Assembly (NCBI RefSeq): GCF_000316575.1
Contig: NC_019682.1
Span: 1,982,001-2,046,000 of the forward strand
Length of the DNA: 64,000 nucleotides
Source: Calothrix sp. PCC 7507
Lineage (GTDB): Bacteria > Cyanobacteriota > Cyanobacteriia > Cyanobacteriales > Nostocaceae
Direction of reading: 5' to 3'
The translations under genes were made by a program, and so were the position numbers. Position 1 is the stretch's first letter. Each line of letters starts with the position of its first letter. The notes under the pieces were generated by a model. The model was not told where the DNA came from, did no database searches, and was given only the letters and a program-made list of their open reading frames with translations. Positions 56,366-64,000 of this stretch are shown in pieces.

Positions 56366-56419
56366 TAGGGTGGGCAATGCCCACCACATCCGCATTTTGG
56401 TGGGCATTGCCCACCCTAC
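56366..56419. repeat. Long palindrome of TAGGGTGGGCAATGCCCACC type
   Basis: The 21-bp arm 56366-56386 is matched in inverted form at 56398-56418 with one difference, around an 11-nt spacer. It is a common cyanobacterial dispersed palindrome and lies between pilC and the next gene. Confidence 0.75.
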
Positions 56420-56478
56420 TTAATATTTAAAAAATCGAATAGTAGTCATATAACTGATGACGGAATAACTAAAAAATT

Positions 56479-57045
56479 ATGTCTGTGCAACAATCTCACT
56501 ACGAAGCTAGTTTGGCAGAGTATAGCAATCATTTGGCAGCGATCGCTTTACTCAAGCAACACCGTCCCTATCTAGAAATGATTCCTAGTTTACGCCGTCC
56601 CGATGAAAGTTTAATCACTATCCCCCTCCCAATTGTTCGTCTCCGCAATTCCGCGACAACAGCACCGGAGGCAACTTGTCTACCCTGTGATGTGGCAATT
56701 TTGATGTGCGATCCGGAGTGGAAAGTCAAAACTGGAGTCGAAATTTTAATATTTATTCATCGTCCTCATGAAGACTTTTCTGATTTGTTGAAACGTTGGC
56801 GACAAACTCAGGTTTGGCTAGACAAAGATTATGAGTGGTTAATGCCTCCCCGCCATAGTCATGTTTTAAGCGAGGGTGCTAATACTGTATATCCCCTGTT
56901 TGTGGTTTTTAGTGAGACATCAGAACGCATTCTGCGGGGTCTTGTGGGGGCAGAACTCCCATTTATTATGCAAATACCAAATTTGCTATTTGAGGAAGAG
57001 AGAAGGGATGCAGAGGGGCTAGGAAGTCGTGGAGGGGAAGAGTGA
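56479..57045 (+). CDS. Hypothetical protein, 188 residues
   Basis: Not recognised. The protein is soluble, with SLRRPDESLITIPLPIVRLR (about 37-56), a possible core strand region VAILMCDPEWKVKTGVEILIF (as VAILMCDPEW and VEILIFIHRP), and a Trp/Arg-rich helix LLKRWRQTQVWLDKDYEWL. It has some look of the Uma2/nuclease-like fold (strand then acidic turn), but I cannot support that. The last 18 residues are a charged low-complexity tail. The frame is open with good codon use and no competing frame. Confidence 0.6.
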   Translation: MSVQQSHYEASLAEYSNHLAAIALLKQHRPYLEMIPSLRRPDESLITIPLPIVRLRNSATTAPEATCLPCDVAILMCDPEWKVKTGVEILIFIHRPHEDFSDLLKRWRQTQVWLDKDYEWLMPPRHSHVLSEGANTVYPLFVVFSETSERILRGLVGAELPFIMQIPNLLFEEERRDAEGLGSRGGEE

Positions 57046-57381
57046 GGGGGATGGGGGGGAAATGATTCTTGTGTTTTCCAATCCCCAATACCTCTTTAAG
57101 CGGCAACAGACATAATTTTGTAGGTTTTAGGTGAAGAGTAATTAATTCAGCTATGGCAGTTTCCAGGTGGGTTATGACATGAATGAGAATACCTGAAATA
57201 GAGAGACGTTACAAGCTTGTTCCCTATTGCCTATACTTCGGCTACTTCGACTTCGCTCAGTACAAGTCCGCTCAGTACAAGTTGCCTATTCCCCATTCCC
57301 AACCATAACAACTGACCACTGGCTTAATAACTATCATCATAAGTATGCCAGTTTATTGATACTTAGTTAATTTCTATTGCT
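57046..57381. other. Gap, no gene
   Basis: Contains simple repeats CTTCGCTCAGTACAAGTCCG and CTCAGTACAAGTTGCC near 57253-57288. Nothing else is seen. Confidence 0.4.
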
Positions 57382-57393
57382 TTGGAGGCAATC

Positions 57394-57624
57394 ATGCAAG
57401 AATATTCTACTAGTCAGCCAACGCCTAACCATTCTCAGGTAGGCTCTGCAGGTCAAAATATCATATCTATTAACGGTGCGATCGCGCTTATTGTGGTGGT
57501 CATACCTATAACTTTTTATCTAGGAATTAATACTTATAAGAAATACCGGGCTGCTGTTTTTCGTCAACAAATTGCCACTTTAGAGAAAGCATGGCATTTG
57601 GATAATAAAAAGAAAAAAGCTTGA
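57394..57624 (+). CDS. Small single-span membrane protein, 76 residues
   Basis: Starts MQEYSTSQPTPNHS with GGAGG at 57384-57388, 5 bp before the ATG at 57394; a TTG at 57382 would add 4 residues but has no site. One membrane helix (about 27-48, ISINGAIALIVVVIPITFYL) is followed by a basic helix (KKYRAAVFRQQIATLEKAW) and a poly-Lys end, so the C-terminus is probably cytosolic. It ends 3 bp before the TPR gene, so the two are likely an operon. Function unknown. Confidence 0.7.
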   Translation: MQEYSTSQPTPNHSQVGSAGQNIISINGAIALIVVVIPITFYLGINTYKKYRAAVFRQQIATLEKAWHLDNKKKKA

Positions 57625-57627
57625 AAA

Positions 57628-59286
57628 ATGGGAATCTTGAGGATGAAGTACTTATTTTTTCTCTGGCTGCTGATATTATCCTTAATTTCTGCTGATCCGG
57701 CGATTGCTCAAACACAGCAGCCCTACACTTTAATATCTGGACTCGGAACACACTATCATCAAGTTTCCACCCACAATCCCCAAGCGCAAAAGTTTTTTGA
57801 CCAGGGGTTAAATTTGATTTACGCTTTCAACCATGATGAGGCTGTGCATTCCTTTCAAGCTGCTGCTACACTTGATCCGCATTTAGCGATCGCATATTGG
57901 GGAATTGCCCTGGCTTTAGGGCCTAATATTAACTTAGATGTAGACTTTGAACGAGAACAAGCTGCTTATCAAGCAGTACAACAAGCTTTGGCGCTATCTT
58001 CTACAGCATCAAGACAGGAACGAGACTATATTACCGCTTTAGCAAAGCGTTACACAAATAACCCTAATGTAGATTTGCACAAGCTGGCGGTAGACTACAA
58101 AAACGCGATGGCAGAATTAGTCAAACGTTATCCCCAAGATTTGGATGCAGCAACTTTATATGCTGAAAGTTTGATGGATTTGCACCCTTGGCAACTCTGG
58201 ACTAAAGATGGACGACCACAGGTAGATACAGAAGAGATTGTGACTGTTTTAGAATCGGTGCTGCAACGCGATCCGCATCATCTCGGTGCTAATCACTACT
58301 ATATCCACGCTGTGGAAGCGTCACTTTCTCCAGAACGCGCCCTCAAGAGTGCTAACAGACTAGAAACCCTAGTTCCCGCCTCTGGACATTTGGTACACAT
58401 GCCTGGTCATATTTACTTCCGTGTGGGAGATTATCACAAGGCGATGTTGTCTAATATGCAGGCGATCGCTCAAGATGAAGCTTACATCCAAAAAAATCAC
58501 CCTCAGGGTTTTTATCCCCTGATGTACTATAACCACAACATACATTTTCTCGCTGTAGCTAGTGCAATGGCTGGTAGATATCAAGATGCTATTGCAGCCG
58601 CAGAGAAATTGGTGGCTAATGCTACTCCTTTTGTCCAAGGTTTCCCTATGATTGAGGGCTATCTCGGCACTAAAATCTTGATTCAAGTGCGCTTTGATGA
58701 CTGGGATGCCATTTTAAAGACACCTGCTCCTGATGTTAAATTACCTATAACTAGGGCAATCTGGCATTTTGCTCGTGGGATGGCAAATGCTGCTATAGGT
58801 AAACTTGAGGATGCTGCAGAGGAACGCAATGCATTACTCACCGCCCAAAACACAATTCCAATTACAGCAATGATTGGGGCGAGTCCCGCTAGTAATATTC
58901 TGGATATTGCTGGCAATCTGTTAGACGCTAAAATTGCCAAAGCCAAGCAAGATGATGATTCTGCCATCAAATTTCTAGAAACCGCAGTAGCCCAAGAAGA
59001 CGCATTAAATTATACAGAACCACCAGACTGGTACATCTCTACACGGGAATCCTTGGGTGGTGTGCTATTAGCTAAGGGTGATTATCCTGCAGCCGAGAAA
59101 GTGTTTCGTGAAGACTTGCAAAAGTATCCCCATAACGGACGCTCACTATTTGGGTTACAAGCCAGCTTGCAAGCACTAGGGAAACTTCAGTCCGCTAAAC
59201 TCGTACAAGCAGAATTCACTACAGCTTGGAAGAATGCTGATACTCAGCTGAACAGTGAACAGTTATCAGTGAACAAATTACGCTGA
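57628..59286 (+). CDS. Exported TPR-repeat protein
   Basis: A 552-residue protein with an N-terminal signal peptide (hydrophobic 8-22, cleavage near AIAQ) and tetratricopeptide-like helices through the body: FDQGLNLIYAFNHDEAVHSF (about 46-65), AIAYWGIALALGPN, LVHMPGHIYFRVGDYHKAML, and GDYPAAEKVFREDLQKYPHN near the end. The HMPGHIYFRVG segment recurs in a family of bacterial TPR proteins of unknown role. It is probably periplasmic. The homologous start may be ATG 57643 (MKYLFFLWLL). The last 10 residues are encoded by AACAGTGAACAGTTATCAGT-type repeat DNA. Confidence 0.8.
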   Translation: MGILRMKYLFFLWLLILSLISADPAIAQTQQPYTLISGLGTHYHQVSTHNPQAQKFFDQGLNLIYAFNHDEAVHSFQAAATLDPHLAIAYWGIALALGPNINLDVDFEREQAAYQAVQQALALSSTASRQERDYITALAKRYTNNPNVDLHKLAVDYKNAMAELVKRYPQDLDAATLYAESLMDLHPWQLWTKDGRPQVDTEEIVTVLESVLQRDPHHLGANHYYIHAVEASLSPERALKSANRLETLVPASGHLVHMPGHIYFRVGDYHKAMLSNMQAIAQDEAYIQKNHPQGFYPLMYYNHNIHFLAVASAMAGRYQDAIAAAEKLVANATPFVQGFPMIEGYLGTKILIQVRFDDWDAILKTPAPDVKLPITRAIWHFARGMANAAIGKLEDAAEERNALLTAQNTIPITAMIGASPASNILDIAGNLLDAKIAKAKQDDDSAIKFLETAVAQEDALNYTEPPDWYISTRESLGGVLLAKGDYPAAEKVFREDLQKYPHNGRSLFGLQASLQALGKLQSAKLVQAEFTTAWKNADTQLNSEQLSVNKLR

Positions 59287-59436
59287 ATATGAATTAGACG
59301 CTGAAACCTTGTATCTTCGCGTAGATACTTTGTATTGCAACATTTCTATAAAGCGTGAAATCCTTAATATTATGTTGACTTTTGTAATTCACATCAGATG
59401 TAAATTGATAACTGATAACTGTTCACTGATAACTGA

Positions 59437-60153
59437 CTATATCTGCCTTACCAATGGTTGACCATCTTTAACTTCGCCAATTAAAACTAAGTCTGCACAA
59501 TTGACGAAAATGCCATTTTCTAGTACGCCAGGAATGTTATTCAGGATTTTTTCTAGGCTGACTGGGTCGTCGATAGAGTCAAATCTGACATCTAAGACAA
59601 AGTTACCTTGATCGGTGATGACTGGGCCGGCTTTTTTCACACCCATGCGGAGTTCCGGCTTACCGCCCAGTTTGATAATGGCATTGGTGACGGGAGTAAT
59701 TGCCATTGGGATCACTTCCACTGGTACAGGAAAAGTAGAACCTAAGCGGTCTACTAGTTTACCACTATCCACCACGACGATGAATTGATTTGCCAGGTAA
59801 TCTACTACTTTTTCGCGGGTATGTGCCGCACCGCCGCCTTTAATCAGGTTTTTTTGGGGATCGACTTCATCTGCACCATCAATGGCAATATCGATATGAT
59901 CGATCGCATCTAAAGTGGTGAGAGGAACACCATACTGCTTGGCTAAAACTTCTGACTGAAATGAGGTAGGAACGCCAACGATATCTTTGAGTTCGCCAGA
60001 CTTGAGGCGATCGCCCAGAAACTGAATCGTATATGCTGTGGTTGACCCCGTGCCCAACCCAACAATAGAACCTGATTTTACCAGAGCGGCGGCGGCTCTG
60101 CCTACTTCTTGTTTCATTAACTTCACAGGGTCTGCTGCTGCGGTCATGCCCAA
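59437..60153 (-). CDS. rpiA: Ribose-5-phosphate isomerase A
   Basis: A 238-residue RpiA, which interconverts ribose-5-phosphate and ribulose-5-phosphate in the Calvin cycle and pentose-phosphate pathway. Family motifs: [17 protein letters not shown] (about 32-48), [19 protein letters not shown] (about 93-111, with catalytic Asp and the Lys in KGGG), EKVVDYL, and the end segment [11 protein letters not shown]. Length is normal. An internal ATG at residue 3 (MTAAADP) is an equally likely start. Monocistronic. Confidence 0.95.
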   Translation of the reverse strand: MGMTAAADPVKLMKQEVGRAAAALVKSGSIVGLGTGSTTAYTIQFLGDRLKSGELKDIVGVPTSFQSEVLAKQYGVPLTTLDAIDHIDIAIDGADEVDPQKNLIKGGGAAHTREKVVDYLANQFIVVVDSGKLVDRLGSTFPVPVEVIPMAITPVTNAIIKLGGKPELRMGVKKAGPVITDQGNFVLDVRFDSIDDPVSLEKILNNIPGVLENGIFVNCADLVLIGEVKDGQPLVRQI

Positions 60154-61116
60154 AACTCCTAAAATATTTAATAAGTAGACAGCACTATCACAGCCGACTA
60201 TACTACATCTCTAGTACCGCAGGGTGGAAGTCAAAAGTCAACCCTTCGGCTACGCTCAGGGCAAGGAGTCAAAAGTCAAAAGTTTTATATATCAAGGCTT
60301 GTGCCTGTTGGAAATGATAGCTTTATTTACGCCATGCTGTACGTTTTATAATTCAAAATAATTGCCATAGCCGTTCCCATTCAGATGCGGTATAAAATTA
60401 TATCGCAAGCTGTAGTAGCACGGCAGTGCCGTGCCCTTACGGGTGTACCTCACGTAACCGAGAATTGCCATATATAGCGGTTATCGGTGGGATGTAATGC
60501 AATCAAGGGCGGGGTTTCCCATACGTGTCAACTTAAGCCCCGGCGAATGGAATTCGCGCGCCACTTGCTACAAGTCGGGGAACCCGCCCACGGCGCTGTC
60601 TCCCCAACTTGAGGTGACTGTCGTCGGCTCTGCCGACTTGTAGACGCGGAGCGGCTTCTCGTAGAGTAGCAACTGGCGTGCGGTTTCTAACCGCCGATTT
60701 CACGTTAAGTTGACACCAATGGGGGTTTCCCCGCCCCTACAGGATTTGCGATTTAAAACTGTACCTCACGTAACTGAGAATTGCCATATAGCAATTCTCA
60801 GATGAATGAAATACTCATAAGGAATCAGGAGCCAGAATATGGCATTCTCCTGAATTCTGACTCCCTCGCCATATCACATAGGTGAGATACTTTGCTCATA
60901 TATATATGGTAAGTTCTGATCAGTCGTGAACAATAAGATTCTCAATTTATGATGTAAGTTAAAACTCTGAGCCTTGCCCCCATAAGTTTTTGATGAAAGA
61001 CGAGAATATCGCCACAGCAAAAATCCCATATCATCGCTATAATCATTAGGCAGTGTTTTTCTCTAGTAGGTTAGTATCACAGTTCGTTATAAATTCAGAT
61101 TGGCAGATTAAGATTA
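60154..61116. other. Repeat-rich gap upstream of the SLH gene
   Basis: Holds a second copy of the CGTTCCCATTCAG...GAGAATTGCCATA repeat (60369-60472) and a third partial copy (60757-60787), an inverted-repeat element (60521-60720), and a GAATCAGGAGCCAGAATATG stretch also seen in inverted form near 33851. No protein gene is seen. Confidence 0.5.
60521..60720. mobile_element. Inverted-repeat element with GTGTCAACTTAA ends
   Basis: ATACGTGTCAACTTAA (60521-60536) and TTAAGTTGACACCAAT (60705-60720) are inverted, with 14 of 16 matches. The same ends border the element at 2202-2662. GGGGTTTCCC lies directly outside both ends (60511-60520 and just after 60721), which fits a target duplication. The interior is GC-rich with small palindromic repeats. 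Confidence 0.65.
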
Positions 61117-61809
61117 ATGAGAATTATGAGGCAGCTGCTAGGTACAATTTCCTTAGCTATACTCCTGCAAATCTTTCCATCTATCGTTCAAGCCCAAGAG
61201 ATAGAACCAAATGCAGGCAAGCTATCGGAGCCAATTCAAAGGGTAACTTCAGCGAAGTTAATGACCAACTTTGCTGATGGTAAATTTTATCCAGAACGCT
61301 TGATAAATCGTGCAGAACTAGCCTCAATTTTGGTGAAAGCATTCCGTCTAGATAAACGACAGGCATCCCAAGCAGAAAACATTATATCAGTATCAGATGT
61401 GCCAACTTCTCATTGGGCATATAAAGATATTCAGACAGTTTTAAAAACTGATATTATGAAAGGCTATCGAGGCAATCTATTTTTCCCTAATCAAAGGGTA
61501 ACAAAAGCAGAAGCCTTGGCAATTTTTGCCCAAGCTTATGGTGTATTTCAGTTTCCCGATGAAAGTGTGAATGAGATTCTGGCTCCATATCCAGATGCCA
61601 AGTCTATACCCAGTTGGGCCAGAAAAGCGATCGCCACAATCATCACCGAAGGATTTATCAACACAGACGCTCAAAATAACATCTCCCCATTAAAGCCCAT
61701 GACTCGTGGAGATATGGCTTACGTATTGAGTAAATATTTACAGCGACAAAAGAAACAGGCAGACACGCCGGAAGTTCCCATTATTCCCGATACAGGTGAA
61801 CCGCGTTAA
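61117..61809 (+). CDS. Secreted SLH-domain protein
   Basis: A 230-residue protein with a signal peptide (hydrophobic 8-20, cleavage near VQAQ, residue 26) and two to three S-layer-homology motifs. The first covers FADGKFYPERLINRAELASI (about 52-71) and the second spans VPTSHWAYKDIQTVLKTDIM to NQRVTKAEALAIFAQAYG (about 95-143), with a third near 165-210 (PSWARKAIATIITEGFIN, then MTRGDMAYVLSKYLQ). SLH motifs bind peptidoglycan-linked polymers, so the protein is probably cell-wall attached. There is no porin barrel, unlike the SomA/Iota porins. It is about 140 bp upstream of dxs. Confidence 0.85.
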   Translation: MRIMRQLLGTISLAILLQIFPSIVQAQEIEPNAGKLSEPIQRVTSAKLMTNFADGKFYPERLINRAELASILVKAFRLDKRQASQAENIISVSDVPTSHWAYKDIQTVLKTDIMKGYRGNLFFPNQRVTKAEALAIFAQAYGVFQFPDESVNEILAPYPDAKSIPSWARKAIATIITEGFINTDAQNNISPLKPMTRGDMAYVLSKYLQRQKKQADTPEVPIIPDTGEPR

Positions 61810-61949
61810 GCAAACAAAGATAAAAACTTCCCTTTATCTTCGTTTTAGTTTATCTAACTTAATGCAACTCCATATAACTCTGTGGGCAACCCGACCGTGG
61901 GAGAATCAAAGATACCAGAAGTAGACATTAGAGAGGAAAACCCTATAAT

Positions 61950-63857
61950 ATGCATCTGAGTGAAATCACCCATCCCAATCAGTTGCACGGTTTATCGATT
62001 CGGCAACTGCAACAAATTGCTCGTCAGATCCGAGATAAACATCTGCAAACAGTCGCAACATCTGGTGGACACCTCGGACCAGGTTTGGGTGTTGTAGAGT
62101 TAACTCTAGGGCTTTACCAAACACTGGACTTGGATAGAGATAAAGTCATTTGGGATGTAGGACACCAAGCTTATCCCCATAAACTGATCACAGGGCGTTA
62201 TAGCAACTTCGATACCCTCAGGCAAAAAGACGGAATTGCTGGTTATCTCAAGCGGTGTGAAAGCAAATTTGACCACTTTGGCGCTGGACATGCTTCCACT
62301 AGTATCTCAGCCGCTTTGGGCATGGCTTTAGCAAGAGACTTAAAAGGAGAAAAATTTAAATCCGTCGCTGTTATTGGTGATGGCGCCTTAACTGGGGGTA
62401 TGGCATTAGAAGCCATCAACCACGCCGGACACTTGCCCAAAACTAACTTGCTGGTTGTTCTCAACGACAACGAGATGTCCATATCTCCTAACGTTGGTGC
62501 GATTCCCCGCTATCTTAATAAGATGCGCCTCAGTCCACCAGTGCAGTTTTTCAAAGATAACCTCGAAGAACAATTCAAACAAATTCCCTTTGTCGGTGAA
62601 TCTCTGTCTCCCGAAATCGCCCGCATCAAAGAAGGAATGAAGCGTTTAGCAGTTCCCAAAGTCGGTGCAGTTTTTGAAGAACTCGGCTTCACCTACATGG
62701 GGCCAGTAGATGGTCATAATCTAGAAGAATTGATTGCTACTTTCCAACAGGCGCATCAAATACCAGGGCCTGTTTTAGTACATGTGGCAACAATCAAGGG
62801 TAAAGGTTATGAAATTGCCGAACTTGACCAAGTAGGCTACCATGCCCAAACCCCTTTCAACTTGACAACTGGCAAAGCTATCCCCTCCAGTAAGCCCAAA
62901 CCCCCGGCTTATGCCAAAGTCTTCGCCCACACCCTAGTCAAACTCGCCGAACAAAACCCCAAAATTATTGGGATTACCGCCGCAATGGCCACGGGGACAG
63001 GCTTAGACAAACTCCAAGCGAAATTGCCTAATCAATATATTGATGTCGGGATTGCGGAACAACATGCTGTCACTCTAGCTGCTGCACTGGCTGCTGAAGG
63101 TATGCGCCCCGTCGCCGCTATCTACTCTACATTCTTGCAACGCGCCTATGACCAGATAATTCACGATGTCTGCATCCAAAATCTGCCAGTATTCTTCTGT
63201 TTGGATCGGGCGGGAATTGTCGGTTCTGATGGACCCACTCACCAAGGGATGTATGACATTGCCTATCTGCGTTGTATTCCCAATATAGTGATGATGGCGC
63301 CTAAAGACGAAGCAGAACTGCAAAGTATGATTGTGACTGGTGTTAACCATACCAGCGGACCGATCGCTATGCGCTTCCCTCGTGGTAATGGTCATGGTGT
63401 GCCATTGATGGAAGAAGGCTGGGAACCTCTAGAAATCGGCAAAGGAGAAATTCTCCGTACCGGTGATGATGTGTTAATTCTCGGCTACGGCACAATGGTA
63501 TACCCAAGTTTGCAAGCTGCGGAAATCCTCAGCGAACACGGCATTGAAGCAACTGTGATTAATGCTCGTTTTGTCAAGCCTCTGGATACTGAATTAATCT
63601 TGCCTTTGGCGAAGAAAATCGGTCGCGTTGTCACCTTAGAAGAAGGCTGTGTCATGGGTGGCTTTGGTACTGCAGTGGCGGAAGCGCTACTAGATGCTGA
63701 TATTGTCGTCCCCGTGAAGCGTATCGGTGTGCCAGATATCTTAGTTGATCATGCGACACCAGATGAATCTAAGGCGGAATTAGGTTTAACTAGCCGTCAA
63801 ATTGCCGAGAGAGTTTTGCAAGCTTACTTTCAAAAGCAATTATCTACTGTTGTCTAG
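61950..63857 (+). CDS. dxs: 1-deoxy-D-xylulose-5-phosphate synthase
   Basis: A 635-residue thiamine-diphosphate enzyme that condenses pyruvate and glyceraldehyde-3-phosphate, the first step of the MEP isoprenoid pathway (carotenoids, phytol, quinone side chains). Marks: [19 protein letters not shown] near 40-58, [16 protein letters not shown] (about 69-84), the ThDP motif [10 protein letters not shown]...NDNEMSIS (about 146-181), [20 protein letters not shown], and the transketolase-type [20 protein letters not shown]. Length is normal for the family. GGAAAA-type site only; the ATG fits the family start MHLSEITHP. Confidence 0.96.
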   Translation: MHLSEITHPNQLHGLSIRQLQQIARQIRDKHLQTVATSGGHLGPGLGVVELTLGLYQTLDLDRDKVIWDVGHQAYPHKLITGRYSNFDTLRQKDGIAGYLKRCESKFDHFGAGHASTSISAALGMALARDLKGEKFKSVAVIGDGALTGGMALEAINHAGHLPKTNLLVVLNDNEMSISPNVGAIPRYLNKMRLSPPVQFFKDNLEEQFKQIPFVGESLSPEIARIKEGMKRLAVPKVGAVFEELGFTYMGPVDGHNLEELIATFQQAHQIPGPVLVHVATIKGKGYEIAELDQVGYHAQTPFNLTTGKAIPSSKPKPPAYAKVFAHTLVKLAEQNPKIIGITAAMATGTGLDKLQAKLPNQYIDVGIAEQHAVTLAAALAAEGMRPVAAIYSTFLQRAYDQIIHDVCIQNLPVFFCLDRAGIVGSDGPTHQGMYDIAYLRCIPNIVMMAPKDEAELQSMIVTGVNHTSGPIAMRFPRGNGHGVPLMEEGWEPLEIGKGEILRTGDDVLILGYGTMVYPSLQAAEILSEHGIEATVINARFVKPLDTELILPLAKKIGRVVTLEEGCVMGGFGTAVAEALLDADIVVPVKRIGVPDILVDHATPDESKAELGLTSRQIAERVLQAYFQKQLSTVV

Positions 63858-63934
63858 TTAATTTTGATGGCGTTGAGATTCGCGACTTCTACCCTAAGGG
63901 TGTCTACAAGAAGTCGCGGATCTTAGAACCTGAG

Positions 63935-63997
63935 TAGAGACGCGAAATTGGACTGGGCTTCGCCCCGCTAACGTCCCACTTTGCTAACGCGTCTCTA
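63935..63997. repeat. Short TAGAGACGCG...CGCGTCTCTA element
   Basis: Inverted ends TAGAGACGCG (63935-63944) and CGCGTCTCTA (63988-63997) enclose about 43 bp (GGACTGGGCTTCGCCCCGCT). This is the uninterrupted version of the element at 21763-21912. Confidence 0.7.
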
Positions 63998-64000
63998 CTT

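Noticed and set aside
57382-57393. TTG start adding four residues to the small membrane protein
   Set aside because: The GGAGG site lies inside this extension and is well placed for the ATG at 57394.

Overview
The window is chromosomal DNA from a cyanobacterium, most likely a filamentous form of the Nostocales (Nostoc/Calothrix/Tolypothrix-like). It carries psbI, petC-petA, a cyanobacteriochrome-type sensor kinase, a DUF3769 outer-membrane protein, frequent GCGATCGC (HIP1) octamers, several Uma2, DUF29 and DUF2887 genes or remnants, and gene-poor gaps full of small palindromic dispersed repeats. The genus is an inference; no rRNA or other phylogenetic marker is present, and no tRNA, CRISPR array, prophage or intact transposase gene was found.

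Layout. 1-3.5 kb is an accessory region: the start of a HEAT-repeat protein (cut by the window edge), an antitoxin/PIN-toxin pair whose toxin has lost its C-terminus, a 42-bp tandem array, a small ORF carrying an in-frame palindromic repeat, a hairpin-rich inverted-repeat element and a DUF429 gene. 3.5-6.1 kb is glycogen phosphorylase. 6.1-9.3 kb is mostly repeats, with one unknown gene and psbI (38 codons). 9.3-16.2 kb holds a DUF3769 outer-membrane protein and a two-gene sensory operon (cyanobacteriochrome histidine kinase, then a receiver-PAS-kinase). 16.8-31.3 kb is a mixed region: SagB-like oxidoreductase, DUF4349 lipoprotein, aldo/keto reductase, ilvC, a secreted EndoU-like protein, a CARDB-repeat protein, amidase, methionine aminopeptidase, a cupredoxin and an orphan sulfonate-type binding lipoprotein.

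31.6-43 kb carries a UbiH-type hydroxylase, a Uma2 protein, a lytic transglycosylase, tatC, a CsaA-like protein, DUF3067 divergent to petC-petA, a gene-poor kilobase with two plus-strand terminators and no gene to serve (candidate small RNA), and a GH57 branching enzyme. 43-51 kb holds DUF2887 and Uma2 proteins and the minus-strand chaperone cluster grpE-dnaK-dnaJ-tusA-like-rsgA. 51.5-56.3 kb is the type IV pilus motor set pilB-pilT-pilC. 57-64 kb has a small membrane protein, a secreted TPR protein, rpiA, an SLH-domain protein and dxs.

Themes. Photosynthesis (psbI, petC, petA; TatC is the translocase needed for Rieske export), glycogen turnover (glgP and GH57 branching enzyme), protein folding, and type IV pili, possibly under light control. 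The intergenic gaps show several distinct families of short inverted-repeat elements, some nested and some with apparent target duplications. These, with the putative blue/green photosensor operon, the helically phased palindrome array and the orphan terminators, are the parts most worth following up.
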